Positions 17,423 through 26,948 of a stretch of DNA of 64,000 nt are shown here, in pieces (within the stretch, counting starts at the first letter, position 1; each line of letters begins with the position of its first letter). The notes under the pieces were generated by a model that was given only the letters and a program-made list of their open reading frames with translations, was not told the DNA's origin and ran no database searches. The stretch is taken from assembly GCF_003363435.1 (NCBI RefSeq), contig NZ_QRCT01000050.1, forward strand, positions 248,001 through 312,000, given 5' to 3'. The translations under genes and the position numbers were made by a program. The DNA comes from Anaerosacchariphilus polymeriproducens (lineage in GTDB: Bacteria > Bacillota > Clostridia > Lachnospirales > Lachnospiraceae).

Positions 17423-19858
17423 TTGAAAAAGAAATTTCTATCTATTTTAGCATGGACCTTATCTATAAGTTTCATGACAGGAACCGTAGAAAATATGAGA
17501 TTTGTTTACGCTGAACCCGTGCAGGAATCAGAACAAGGGGATAATAATTCAGCTGATACTATAGAGCAGACTATGGACTCTATTTCTGATCCGAAACAAA
17601 GTGAAGAGATAAAAAATGAAGATAATTTGGCAAAAGAGGATGAAACAAAGACCGTTTTAAGTGAAAAGAATAATAAGGAAGAAATGGAAGCACTACTCAA
17701 AACGGCACAGGAAGAATTATCCAATATTTTAAAAAGTAAAGAGGTTCGAGGGACCGTATATAATTGTGATACATATGAAATAAATGAAGCTGCAGATCCT
17801 TCTAGTAAAGTGATAAGTGTAGTTGCTTCAGGACAGCAGATTTTTATTGATGGTATTCAAATTGTAGATGGAGCTCTTTGGTATCAGGTTCATTATGCAC
17901 AAGATGGACAACCTTTAAAAGGGTATATTTTAGATAATTACCTAATTTTTGTAGATACAGATTTTAATTCTTTTCGTAATCAATTATTACAAAAAATAAA
18001 AGCAATAAATTTAGCAGAAGTAAAAGTTCAAGGAAGAGCCTCTCTTAGTTCTGTGACAAACTTTGACGATATATTGGCATATTTTCCCACTAGTTATCAT
18101 CCTTATTTAAAAAAGCTCCATTCTGCTCATCCTAATTGGACCTTTGTAGCGCAGAATACAGGATTGGATTGGGGAACTGTGATTTCCAATGAAATGTATC
18201 CATCAAGGAATTTGATTGATAACAAAAATATTGCCTCATGGAAGTCATTAGCATCGAGAGATTATAATCAAAGGACAGGAAAATGGGTTATTAAAAGTGA
18301 TCCATATTGGGTACAAGCATCTACAGCAATTGTAAAATATTATATGGACCCTAGAAATTTTTTAAATGAAACCGGTATTTATCAATTTGAATTACAGACA
18401 TTTAATTCCAATTATCATACACAAGCAGGAGTAGAATCCATCTTGAAAGGGACTTTCATGGAGAATGCAAAAGTCAAGAGTGGTATGACATATGCGCAGG
18501 CATTTATGAAAATTGGAAAAGAAATTAATGTAAGTCCTTATTTATTAGCAAGCCGTGTTCGCCAAGAACAGGGAACGCAAGGCAGCTCAGATTTGATTTC
18601 CGGTAAAGTTCCCGGTTATGAAGGTTATTACAATTATTATAATATTGAGGCATATGGACAAACAAGAGCTGAAATAATTGAAAATGGATTGAAAGAAGCC
18701 AAAAGAGAAGGATGGAATTCCAGATACAAATCTCTATATGGAGGGTCCAAAAAAATAGCGAAAAATTATATCAGTCAGGGACAAGATACCTTTTATTTAC
18801 AGAAGTTTGATGTAGACAGTTCTTTTAATGGCTGCTATTGGCATCAATATATGCAAAACCTGCAGGCTGCAGAAAGTGAAAGCAAGAATGTAAAAGTTGC
18901 TTATGAATCAATGGGAGTCATTAATAATTCCTATGTATTTAAAATTCCTGTATTTAAAAATATGCCGTCAAGTGCAAGCGCAAAACCAACACAAAAAACA
19001 CCTGGAAGAGTGTCAATTAACAAGGCTTATTCAACAGCTTATAATAAAATAAAAATTAAATGGAAGAAAGCAAGTGGAGCAAGTGGATATTATATCTATC
19101 AATCTACATCTCCAAAGGGTAAATATAAACACGTGAAAACAGTGAGTGGTGGCAGCTCTACTTCAGGATCTGTATCCGGTTTAAAGACAGGCAAAACATA
19201 CTATTTTAAAGTACGTGCGTATAAAGTGATTAGTGGAGCGAAATGCTTTGGCAGTTATTCCGGTGCAAAATCAGCGAGACCAATGCCTTCAAAGACTAGT
19301 ATTATTAAAAGGACAGCTGCAGATTATCGAAGCATTAAACTTACTTGGAAGAAAGTAAGTGGAGCAAGTGGTTATAAAATCTACCGTTCGACGAAAAAAA
19401 CGGGATCTTATAAGATGATTAAGACAGTAACTTCCGGGAATCGAACATCTTATACCAATAAAAAATTAACCACAGGTAAGACTTACTATTATAAAATTAA
19501 AGCTTATCGTACAGTAGGAAGTAAAAAATATTATTCAAAATATTCTAGTGTAGTATCTAAAAAAGCAGTGCCGTCAACACCTAAAGTAACATCAATCAAG
19601 GCTTCAAGTAAAGACAAAATCAAATTGAGTTGGAAAAAAGTTACTGGAGCAAGCGGTTATGTAGTTTATCGTTCTAACAGTAAAAATGGAACTTATAAAG
19701 AAATAAAGACAGTGAAAAATGGAAAGACAGTTTCCTTTACCGATAGAAAGTTAAACTCCCAAAAAAGATATTATTATAGGATAAGAGCTTATCGTAATGT
19801 AAACGGAAAGATGATAAAATCTTCATATTCATCCAAAAAGAGCGCTGTGACTCTATAA
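17423..19858 (+). CDS. secreted endo-beta-N-acetylglucosaminidase with SH3-like and Fn3 repeats
   Basis: The TTG at 17423 has GTGAGG 6 bases upstream; the GTG at 17411 is itself the ribosome site region. The roughly 811-residue product starts with a signal peptide (KKKFLSILAWTLSISF) and an acidic low-complexity region. An SH3-like segment (about 110-175) and a glucosaminidase domain (about 220-500, SRVRQEQGTQGS with a likely catalytic Glu, and GYYNYYNIEAYG) follow. The C-terminus has three fibronectin type III repeats (about 535-811), each with the pattern KWKKxSGASGYxIY. It should cut peptidoglycan glycan strands during wall turnover. The repeats are very Lys/Tyr rich and may bind the wall. 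Confidence 0.85.
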   Translation: MKKKFLSILAWTLSISFMTGTVENMRFVYAEPVQESEQGDNNSADTIEQTMDSISDPKQSEEIKNEDNLAKEDETKTVLSEKNNKEEMEALLKTAQEELSNILKSKEVRGTVYNCDTYEINEAADPSSKVISVVASGQQIFIDGIQIVDGALWYQVHYAQDGQPLKGYILDNYLIFVDTDFNSFRNQLLQKIKAINLAEVKVQGRASLSSVTNFDDILAYFPTSYHPYLKKLHSAHPNWTFVAQNTGLDWGTVISNEMYPSRNLIDNKNIASWKSLASRDYNQRTGKWVIKSDPYWVQASTAIVKYYMDPRNFLNETGIYQFELQTFNSNYHTQAGVESILKGTFMENAKVKSGMTYAQAFMKIGKEINVSPYLLASRVRQEQGTQGSSDLISGKVPGYEGYYNYYNIEAYGQTRAEIIENGLKEAKREGWNSRYKSLYGGSKKIAKNYISQGQDTFYLQKFDVDSSFNGCYWHQYMQNLQAAESESKNVKVAYESMGVINNSYVFKIPVFKNMPSSASAKPTQKTPGRVSINKAYSTAYNKIKIKWKKASGASGYYIYQSTSPKGKYKHVKTVSGGSSTSGSVSGLKTGKTYYFKVRAYKVISGAKCFGSYSGAKSARPMPSKTSIIKRTAADYRSIKLTWKKVSGASGYKIYRSTKKTGSYKMIKTVTSGNRTSYTNKKLTTGKTYYYKIKAYRTVGSKKYYSKYSSVVSKKAVPSTPKVTSIKASSKDKIKLSWKKVTGASGYVVYRSNSKNGTYKEIKTVKNGKTVSFTDRKLNSQKRYYYRIRAYRNVNGKMIKSSYSSKKSAVTL

Positions 19859-19861
19859 AAT

Positions 19862-19931
19862 AAACACCAATCATCTTATCATCTTATTTAGATTCAAAAG
19901 TAAGATTGAAAAGAATTGATTGGTGTTTTTT
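19862..19931 (+). terminator. terminator after the glucosaminidase
   Basis: AAACACCAATCA (19862-19873) pairs with TGATTGGTGTTT (19917-19928) and is followed by T residues. The loop is long (about 43 bases) but AT-rich. Confidence 0.7.
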
Positions 19932-20028
19932 GCAAGTCCCCCGTCTGTATTTCGTCTACTTGAATGTATTTTGCATCCAGAGCCAAGATTCCCTTAATAC
20001 ATGAAAAAAAAACAGACGGGGAACTTGC
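19932..20028. repeat. 97-bp element with 17-bp near-perfect terminal inverted repeats
   Basis: GCAAGTCCCCCGTCTGT (19932-19948) is matched in inverse orientation, with one mismatch, by ACAGACGGGGAACTTGC (20012-20028). An inner pair ATGTATT (19964-19970) / AATACAT (19997-20003) extends the symmetry. It is GC-richer than its surroundings and sits between the glucosaminidase terminator and the arcC stop codon. It could be a MITE-like insertion or an unusual terminator. Confidence 0.6.
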
Positions 20029-20030
20029 CC

Positions 20031-20963
20031 TTACTTTGTAATTAGTGTACCGGTCTTACCATTAAGTCCATCTTTTGCTGTTGCAAGTTTTGTGATAAGA
20101 ACACATCTGGTATTAGAATCGCCAATAAAGTCGATTGCAGCTTCTATTTTGGGAAGCATGGTTCCAGCCCCAAATTGTCCTTCGGCGATATATTCTCTTG
20201 CCTGTTCCACAGTAAGTGTATCAATAGGTTTTTGTGTTTCTTTCTGATAGTCTAAATATACTTTTTCCACTGTGGTCATGATAATCATCATATCAGCATC
20301 AATCAGCTGTGCAAGTTTAGCAGCAGCAGTATCTTTTTCAATGACCGCACTGGCACCTTTTAAGTTATTTTCTTGTTCTAATACAGGGATACCACCACCG
20401 CCGCAGGCAATTACGATTTGGTCTGCATCTAGTAATGCTTTTATAGAATCGATTTCAATAATGTCTGTTGGTTTTGGAGATGCTACAATACGACGGTAAC
20501 CTTCCGCTTCTTCAATTACATAATTTCCTTTTTGCTCTTCTCGTTCTGCTTCTTCTTTGGACATGTGACGTCCAATAATCTTAGAAGGGTTATAAAAAGC
20601 ATCATCATACGGATCAACACTTACTTGAGTCAGAATGGTAGATACAGGCTTAAAAATTCCACGGTTTAATAATTCTGTTCGGATTGCATTCTGTAAATCG
20701 TATCCGATATAACCCTGGCTCATTGCAGAGCATACGGACATAGGGGTTGCAGTATAATTTGGGTAAAGGCGGTAAAATTCTGCCATAGCCATATGAATCA
20801 TTCCAACTTGAGGTCCATTACTATGCGTAATCACAATTTGATAATCATCTTGAATCATGTCTGCTATTGCATTTGCAGTTTTTTTAGTAGCTATTTTCTG
20901 CTCAGGGAGGGTAGTTCCTAATGCATCATGTCCAAGAGCAATAACAATTTTCTTTTTTGCCAT
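20031..20963 (-). CDS. arcC: carbamate kinase
   Basis: A 310-residue enzyme making ATP from carbamoyl phosphate. It shows the amino-acid-kinase fold with HSNGPQVG near residue 47, VIACGGGGIPV (about 185), the conserved lysine region EKDTAAAKLA, and the C-terminal FGAGTMLPKIEAA. The length matches the family. It stands alone here, without arcA, arcB or an antiporter, so it may serve agmatine, citrulline or purine/allantoin breakdown rather than a linked arginine deiminase operon. The stop codon abuts the 97-bp inverted repeat. Confidence 0.93.
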   Translation of the reverse strand: MAKKKIVIALGHDALGTTLPEQKIATKKTANAIADMIQDDYQIVITHSNGPQVGMIHMAMAEFYRLYPNYTATPMSVCSAMSQGYIGYDLQNAIRTELLNRGIFKPVSTILTQVSVDPYDDAFYNPSKIIGRHMSKEEAEREEQKGNYVIEEAEGYRRIVASPKPTDIIEIDSIKALLDADQIVIACGGGGIPVLEQENNLKGASAVIEKDTAAAKLAQLIDADMMIIMTTVEKVYLDYQKETQKPIDTLTVEQAREYIAEGQFGAGTMLPKIEAAIDFIGDSNTRCVLITKLATAKDGLNGKTGTLITK

Positions 20964-21222
20964 ATAAATACCTCATTTCGTTTGTTTTATAAGAATGCAA
21001 AACAAAATTTTGTGATGCAAATATTTTTTCTATGGATAGTATCATAACATATTTAATAAACTGAAACAATTAAAATTTCGTATCCTGAGTCGTTTCACCA
21101 ATATAGAAATAGAAGTCTGAAACTTTTTTATAATTTTTTGATTGCACCATAAATAATAATGTGGTAGTTTAAAGTTAGCACTTTTAACCAAAAAAATAAA
21201 TAGAAAATGGAGGTAGTAGAAT

Positions 21223-22386
21223 ATGAATATAGTACAAGTCAAAGATGGAATATATGCAGTAGGAGCAGTGGATTGGAATGTAAGAAGCTTTCATGGGTAT
21301 TCCACAAATAGAGGAAGTTCGTATAATGCTTATTTAATTATGGATGAAAAAATTACTTTATTAGATACAGTGAAAGAACCATTTTCACAAGAGCTGATAG
21401 ATCGTATATCCGAAATTGTGGATCCTGCAAAGATTGATTATCTGGTATCCAATCATGTAGAAATGGATCATTCAGGCGGAATTCCGGAATTAATGAAAGT
21501 AGCTGAGAATGCAACGATTATAACTTCATCCCCTAGCGGATTAAAAGGTTTGCAAGCTCATTACGGAAAAAATTACAAGTATCAGGAAGTGAAGGCAGGA
21601 GATGAATTGTCAATTGGAAAAAGGACATTGACTTTTGTATCAACACCGATGCTTCATTGGCCGGACAATATGGTTACGTATTGTAAAGAAGAAAAGATAT
21701 TATTTTCGAATGATGCATTTGGTCAGCATTTAGCATCAAGTAAATATTTTGATGATGAAGTCGATTTTGAAGTAGTTTTGCAGGAAGCTATCAAATATTA
21801 TGCTAATATCCTTATGTTATATGGAGCACAAACAAGAAAAGCACTAGAAATAGTGAAAGGACTGGATATCGATATGATAGCGCCTAGTCATGGGATTATT
21901 TATAGAAGCCATGTAGAAGATATTATTAAGGCATATGAATATTATAGTAATGAAATTCCGGATGAGAAAGCAATTGTAGTATATGATTCTATGTGGCATT
22001 CTACAGAAAAGATGGCAAAGGCTATTTTTGAAGGTTTTGCAAAGAAAGGAATACCAGCTAAGTTTTATGATTTAAAAGAAAATCATATATCAGATATCAT
22101 GACAGAGATACTGAAGGCCAAATATATAGCGGTAGGTTCTCCTACTTTAAATAACAACATGTTACCAACCGTTAGTGCTTTTTTAACTTATATGAAAGGT
22201 CTTGCACCAAAGAATAAAAAGGCATTTGCATTCGGATCACATGGCTGGGGAGGACAAGGAAGCACATTAGTAAATGATGAATTGACAGCCTGCAAATTCG
22301 AAATTGTACTAGATCCAATTAAAATTGCATATGTTCCTACAAAAGAGCAGTTGGTGGAAATTGAAAATAAAATTGCACAGCTTTAA
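21223..22386 (+). CDS. FprA family flavodiiron protein
   Basis: A 387-residue A-type flavoprotein. The metallo-beta-lactamase-like domain holds the diiron ligands HVEMDHSGG (HxExDH, about residue 79), the bridging Asp in SNDAFGQH, and PSHGIIYR. The C-terminal flavodoxin domain starts near residue 250 (VVYDSMWHSTEKMA) with GSPTLNNNMLP for FMN. Such proteins reduce O2 to water or NO to N2O, protecting anaerobes that have oxygen-sensitive enzymes such as the hydrogenase encoded nearby. TGGAGG precedes the ATG. Confidence 0.93.
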   Translation: MNIVQVKDGIYAVGAVDWNVRSFHGYSTNRGSSYNAYLIMDEKITLLDTVKEPFSQELIDRISEIVDPAKIDYLVSNHVEMDHSGGIPELMKVAENATIITSSPSGLKGLQAHYGKNYKYQEVKAGDELSIGKRTLTFVSTPMLHWPDNMVTYCKEEKILFSNDAFGQHLASSKYFDDEVDFEVVLQEAIKYYANILMLYGAQTRKALEIVKGLDIDMIAPSHGIIYRSHVEDIIKAYEYYSNEIPDEKAIVVYDSMWHSTEKMAKAIFEGFAKKGIPAKFYDLKENHISDIMTEILKAKYIAVGSPTLNNNMLPTVSAFLTYMKGLAPKNKKAFAFGSHGWGGQGSTLVNDELTACKFEIVLDPIKIAYVPTKEQLVEIENKIAQL

Positions 22387-22408
22387 AAGTAGGAAGTGAC
22401 AGTAGTTC

Positions 22409-24121
22409 GTGAGCAATATCGTAAATTGGATCACTAAATTTAATGGTATATTGAATGGTTTCATTTGGGGTCCGGTCATGCTTGTCTTTTTTCTGTTCGT
22501 TGGAATTATGTTTACTATAAGGACAGGGATATTTCAAATCACAAATGCAAAGATTTGGATAAATAATACAATATTAGCCTGTTTCAAAAAAAAAGATGTT
22601 AGAAAAAGTGAAGATAAGCATGCCATATCTCAGTTCCAGTCAGTTTGTACTGCTTTAGCAGCGACATTAGGAACTGGTAATATAGCCGGAGTTGCTACCG
22701 CCATAACGGCAGGCGGACCGGGAGCCGTTTTTTGGATGTGGGTTTCCGCATTTTTCGGGACTATGACAAATTATGCAGAAAATACGTTAGGAATTTTTTA
22801 CAGATATAAAAACGAAAAAAACGATTGGATTGGCGGCGCCATGGTCTATATGGAAAGAGGCTTGCATTGTAAATGGCTTGCAGTGATTTTTTCATTATTT
22901 TGTGTGCTGGCTTCTTTTGGCATTGGGAATATGACGCAGGCGAATTCAATTGCAGAAGGATTAAAAGAAGTATTTCATGTACCACCGGTTATGACCGGTA
23001 TAGTTCTAATGATAGGTGTTGCACTTGTTGTGATTGGAGGGATAAAACGAATTGCCGGTGTGACGGAAAAATTAGTGCCTTTCATGGCAGGAATTTATAT
23101 GATAGGCGCATTCGCAGTAATCGTAATACGGTTCCAATATGTACCGGCTGCTTTTGCTTCTATATTTCGCGAAGCATTTAATTTCAAGGCAGCAGGAGGA
23201 GGTGCTCTGGGGTATGGCATTATGCTGGCTGTACGAAAAGGGATATCAAGAGGAGTTTTTTCCAATGAAGCCGGATTAGGTTCCTCAGTTATGGTGCATT
23301 CAGCTTCTAATGTAAAAGACCCAGTCATTCAAGGGATGTGGGGGATTTTTCAGGTATGTGTTGATACTTTGATTGTATGCACAATGACAGCATTGGTAAT
23401 ATTGACAGCTGGATTGTACGATAAGGATAAATATGCAGAGTATTATACAAGTATTAAAAATAATATTTCTCAAATTTCAAGTGAGGTTTTGTCCGAGTCG
23501 GAAGAAATTGTTTCGACACAGACAGGAGAAATGGCATTAAATAATGTTTTATTGATTACCCAAGGTGGGCTGAATAATCTGAAGGAGACCTGTAATATCA
23601 GCGAGATCGAGGGGCGTTATGTGTTATATAATGCAGAAGACTGTATAAACAAAATTATTTCACAAGGTCAAAATGCATTGAAGAAGAGAAAAGATTTGGC
23701 AAGGTATGCAAAAAGTGATAAATTTTTTGAATTACGCAATGATACTTTGAACTCAGTAGATAAAAATATTAAATTACTTGATAGTACGGCCTTAACAGGA
23801 AGATCATTTGACAGAATAATTCCATATGGTGCACAGTTTGTTTCTATCAGTGTTCTGCTATTTGCTTTTGCAACTTTAGTAGGTTGGTCCTATTATGGAG
23901 AAAGAGCTGTGGAGTATCTATTTGGGTTAAAAGCAGTTTTTACATATAAAATAGTTTTTGTTATTATTGTTTTTGTTGGCTGTACCATGTCACTTGAACT
24001 AGTTTGGAATATTGCAGATACATTAAATGGGTTTATGGCAGTTCCCAATTTAATTGCGATTACATTATTATCCGGTAAAGTAATAACGCTTACAAAAGAA
24101 TATATAGCTAGAAATAAATAA
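22409..24121 (+). CDS. AGCS family Na+/alanine symporter with a large insertion
   Basis: A 570-residue sodium:amino-acid symporter. Family motifs include ATLGTGNIAGVATAITAGGPGAVFWMW, NYAENTLGIFYR and GVFSNEAGLGSS. Usual AGCS proteins have about 450-490 residues. Here a hydrophilic stretch of roughly 120 residues (about 333-455) is inserted between the helix ending LVILTAGLYD and the helix region FVSISVLLFAFATLVGWSYYGE. The insert is charged and has no obvious membrane helix. The start is GTG 22409 behind AGGAAGTGA. It lies 22 bases after the flavodiiron gene and may be co-transcribed. Confidence 0.88.
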   Translation: MSNIVNWITKFNGILNGFIWGPVMLVFFLFVGIMFTIRTGIFQITNAKIWINNTILACFKKKDVRKSEDKHAISQFQSVCTALAATLGTGNIAGVATAITAGGPGAVFWMWVSAFFGTMTNYAENTLGIFYRYKNEKNDWIGGAMVYMERGLHCKWLAVIFSLFCVLASFGIGNMTQANSIAEGLKEVFHVPPVMTGIVLMIGVALVVIGGIKRIAGVTEKLVPFMAGIYMIGAFAVIVIRFQYVPAAFASIFREAFNFKAAGGGALGYGIMLAVRKGISRGVFSNEAGLGSSVMVHSASNVKDPVIQGMWGIFQVCVDTLIVCTMTALVILTAGLYDKDKYAEYYTSIKNNISQISSEVLSESEEIVSTQTGEMALNNVLLITQGGLNNLKETCNISEIEGRYVLYNAEDCINKIISQGQNALKKRKDLARYAKSDKFFELRNDTLNSVDKNIKLLDSTALTGRSFDRIIPYGAQFVSISVLLFAFATLVGWSYYGERAVEYLFGLKAVFTYKIVFVIIVFVGCTMSLELVWNIADTLNGFMAVPNLIAITLLSGKVITLTKEYIARNK

Positions 24122-24128
24122 GATAGAA

Positions 24129-24170
24129 GTCTGGATCACTTATTCATGGAAATAAGATCCAGGCTTTTTT
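24129..24170 (+). terminator. terminator after the AGCS gene
   Basis: GTCTGGATC (24129-24137) pairs with GATCCAGGC (24156-24164), followed by a run of seven T. Confidence 0.88.
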
Positions 24171-24422
24171 TGAGGTCTATTTAAAATAGTATAAAAAACC
24201 AAATTCTATTCTATCACAATGTTAAAAGTTTGTCTAACTTAGATATACAGCAATTACATGTTCTGGTAATGAAATCCAATATATAAAAATGACATTTTTT
24301 TTTACTTAAAATGGTAAAGTTTTGGGATTATAAATGCAATTTTATCATAAAAAAAGAGAAACTTGGTAGAAAAGTTACAAAATAATATAAATACATAAGA
24401 AAAGTTTGTGAAATATGCATGA
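24171..24422. other. AT-rich non-coding region upstream of the hydrogenase operon
   Basis: Together with the flanking sites this gene-free stretch runs about 415 bases. I see no convincing ORF or RNA. A half-site TTGTGAA at 24406-24412 resembles half of the Rex-like operator just downstream. Confidence 0.4.
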
Positions 24423-24452
24423 TTGTGAATGACTTCACATTCATGTTACAAT
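24423..24452 (+). promoter_or_regulatory. promoter of the hydrogenase operon with Rex-like operator
   Basis: TTGTGA (24423-24428), an 18-base spacer and TACAAT (24447-24452) form a plausible promoter. Overlapping it, TGTGAA-N4-TTCACA (24424-24439) is a perfect dyad that fits the published Rex operator consensus (TGTGAAC-N3-TTCACA). Rex senses the NADH/NAD+ ratio and commonly controls NADH-linked hydrogenases. The match is direct; the regulation is inferred. Confidence 0.6.
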
Positions 24453-24537
24453 ACAATCCAGGGAAAACGTTACTATTTATATCGCAAGAACAGCTAAAAT
24501 TATGAACTTAAAAAATTAAGATAAAAGGAGAATATGA

Positions 24538-25023
24538 ATGCTAAATCAATCAGAAACAAAGACAATTGATGAAATTTTGAAGAATTATAATTATAAAGAT
24601 TCATCAATTATCGCTATTATGCAGGACGTACAGAAAATATATCGTTACCTTCCGGAAGATGTATTGTGCTATATTGCGAAAGAACTTAAGATTAGTGAAG
24701 CAAAAATTTATGGGGTAGCAACTTTTTACGAGAATTTCTCACTGGAACCAAAGGGGAAATATGTTATTAAAATTTGTGATGGGACTGCTTGTCATGTTAG
24801 AAAATCGATTCCTATATTGGAAGAATTCAGAAAATTGTTAGGTCTGTCAGAGACGAAACATACCACCGACGATATGATGTTTACGGTAGAGACCGTATCA
24901 TGTCTGGGAGCATGCGGATTGGCACCAGTCTGTACAGTTAATGATGTGGTTCATTCAACCATGACTCCTGAAAAAGTTAGACAAGTAGTTGCGAAAATCA
25001 AGGAGGAAGAAGCGAATGAATAA
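24538..25023 (+). CDS. NuoE-like [2Fe-2S] subunit of NAD(H)-linked hydrogenase (HydC/HndA)
   Basis: A 161-residue thioredoxin-fold ferredoxin subunit. The four [2Fe-2S] cysteines are in CDGTACHV (about residue 81) and VSCLGACGLAP (about 122), with the typical KIYGVATFYENF segment before them. It is the small electron-transfer subunit of the trimeric electron-bifurcating hydrogenase, working with the NuoF-like and HydA subunits encoded next. Its 3' end overlaps the NuoF-like start by 8 bases, implying translational coupling. Confidence 0.93.
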   Translation: MLNQSETKTIDEILKNYNYKDSSIIAIMQDVQKIYRYLPEDVLCYIAKELKISEAKIYGVATFYENFSLEPKGKYVIKICDGTACHVRKSIPILEEFRKLLGLSETKHTTDDMMFTVETVSCLGACGLAPVCTVNDVVHSTMTPEKVRQVVAKIKEEEANE

Positions 25024-26911
25024 TAGAATTAATACGAGAGAAGATTTAACAAGAGCTCGTGCAGAATATCAAAAATCACTTGCTCTTCAGCATAAAAAAA
25101 TTCTTATTTGTGGGGGAACAGGCTGTGTTGCAGGCGGTTCTTTAGATATTTATGACAGAATGAAAGTATTAATGGAAGAAAAGGGAATCAAGGTCGATGT
25201 TATTTTACAACAGGAAACCCATGAAGAAAGTGTTGGCATAAAGAAGAGTGGCTGCCATGGTTTTTGTGAAATGGGACCTTTATTAAGAATAGAGCCTTCA
25301 GGATTGTTGTATTTAAAGGTAAAAGTAGATGATTGTGAGGAAATCATTGAAAAAAGTATCTTAAACGATGATGTTGTAGAACGTTTGGTATATCATGACA
25401 AAGAAAATAAAGTTTTTGAAAAACAGGATGAGATTCCATTCTATAAACAACAGACCCGTGTAGCATTAGAACGTTGTGGACAAATAAATGCAGAATCAAT
25501 TCGTGAGTATATTGCCATCGGTGGATATGCAGCTGTTGAAAAAGCATTATTTGAAATGACACAAGAAGAAATTATCGATGAAGTGACAAAAGCTTCTCTT
25601 CGCGGAAGAGGAGGCGGTGGATTCCCTACCGGAAGAAAATGGAGTCAAGTACAAAGACAAGATTCAGAAGTGAAATATGTTGTCTGTAATGGTGATGAAG
25701 GAGATCCAGGTGCATTTATGGACCGAAGCATGATGGAAGGAGATCCGCATTGTGTTATTGAAGGGATGATGATTGCAGGTATTGCAACAGGGGCGAACTA
25801 TGGATACATATATGTACGTGCAGAATATCCTTTAGCTGTGGAAAGACTTGAAACAGCCATTGAACAGGCGAAAAGATATGGATTATTAGGAGAGAATATT
25901 CTTGGCTCTGATTTTAGCTTTGATTTACAAATCAGTCAGGGAGCGGGAGCATTTGTATGTGGAGAAGGAAGTGCATTGACGGCTTCTATTGAAGGTCATC
26001 GTGGAATGCCAAGAGTAAAACCGCCTAGAACCGTTGAAAAAGGTCTTTTTGAGAAACCAACGGTATTAAATAATGTTGAGACTTACTGTAATGTACCTCC
26101 GATCATTGTAAGAGGTTCAGAATGGTATAAAACTTATGGACCGGAAAACAACCATGGTACAAAAGCATTCGCTTTAACTGGAAATGTTCAAAATACAGGA
26201 TTAATAGAAGTACCAATGGGAACTACATTAAAAGAAGTTATCTTTGATGTAGGAGGCGGTGTGAAAGACGGTGAATTCAAAGCAGTTCAAATTGGAGGAC
26301 CAAGTGGTGGATGCCTTTGTGTAACACCGACAGAAGATCATCTGGAACTTCCATTAGACTTTGATTCTTTGAAAAAAGTTGGGGCTATGATTGGAAGCGG
26401 CGGTCTTGTTGTAATGAATGATAAGAACTGTATGGTTGAAGTTGCCAGATTCTTTATGAATTTTACTCAAAATGAATCCTGTGGAAAATGTGTACCATGT
26501 CGTGAAGGAACGAAGAGAATGTTAGAGCTTCTTACTGATATCGTTGAAGGAAGAGGTACATTAGAACATTTGCAAATATTAGAGGATTTGGGAAATACAA
26601 TTTCAGAAACTGCATTATGTGGATTAGGAAAAACAGCAGCTTCTCCTGTATTAAGTACTTTAAAATATTTCCGTGATGAATATATCGCACATGTTGTGGA
26701 TAAAAAATGTCCGGCAGGTCAATGTACCGCTATGCTGTCTTATGAAATTCAGTCTGATTTGTGTAAAGGCTGCAGTTTATGTGCTAAGAAATGTCCGGTC
26801 GAAGCGATCTCCGGAGAGATCAAGTCACCATTTAAAATTGATCAAACAAAATGTATCAAATGTGGTGCTTGTATGGAAAGCTGTAAATTCAGTGCGATTA
26901 AATTAGTTTAG
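25016..26911 (+). CDS. NuoF-like flavoprotein subunit of electron-bifurcating hydrogenase (HydB/HndC)
   Basis: I start at ATG 25016, 9 bases after AAGGAGG; upstream codons in the same frame lack support. The 631-residue protein has an N-terminal [2Fe-2S] thioredoxin-like domain (CGGTGC, GCHGFC), then the NuoF core with RGRGGGGFPTGRKW for FMN/NADH and an SLBB segment. ESCGKCVPCREGT binds one [4Fe-4S]. The C-terminal ferredoxin domain has two CxxCxxCxxxCP-type clusters (CKGCSLCAKKCP, CIKCGACMESC). It oxidises or reduces NAD(H) and is the proposed bifurcation site together with the other two subunits. Confidence 0.94.
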   Translation: MNNRINTREDLTRARAEYQKSLALQHKKILICGGTGCVAGGSLDIYDRMKVLMEEKGIKVDVILQQETHEESVGIKKSGCHGFCEMGPLLRIEPSGLLYLKVKVDDCEEIIEKSILNDDVVERLVYHDKENKVFEKQDEIPFYKQQTRVALERCGQINAESIREYIAIGGYAAVEKALFEMTQEEIIDEVTKASLRGRGGGGFPTGRKWSQVQRQDSEVKYVVCNGDEGDPGAFMDRSMMEGDPHCVIEGMMIAGIATGANYGYIYVRAEYPLAVERLETAIEQAKRYGLLGENILGSDFSFDLQISQGAGAFVCGEGSALTASIEGHRGMPRVKPPRTVEKGLFEKPTVLNNVETYCNVPPIIVRGSEWYKTYGPENNHGTKAFALTGNVQNTGLIEVPMGTTLKEVIFDVGGGVKDGEFKAVQIGGPSGGCLCVTPTEDHLELPLDFDSLKKVGAMIGSGGLVVMNDKNCMVEVARFFMNFTQNESCGKCVPCREGTKRMLELLTDIVEGRGTLEHLQILEDLGNTISETALCGLGKTAASPVLSTLKYFRDEYIAHVVDKKCPAGQCTAMLSYEIQSDLCKGCSLCAKKCPVEAISGEIKSPFKIDQTKCIKCGACMESCKFSAIKLV

Positions 26912-26948
26912 GGAAAAAGATAAGTATAAAAGTAAAGGAGAAAAATAG

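Noticed and set aside
22873-23181. 102-codon ORF inside the AGCS gene
   Set aside because: Alternate-frame reading of the symporter with unlikely composition and no ribosome site.
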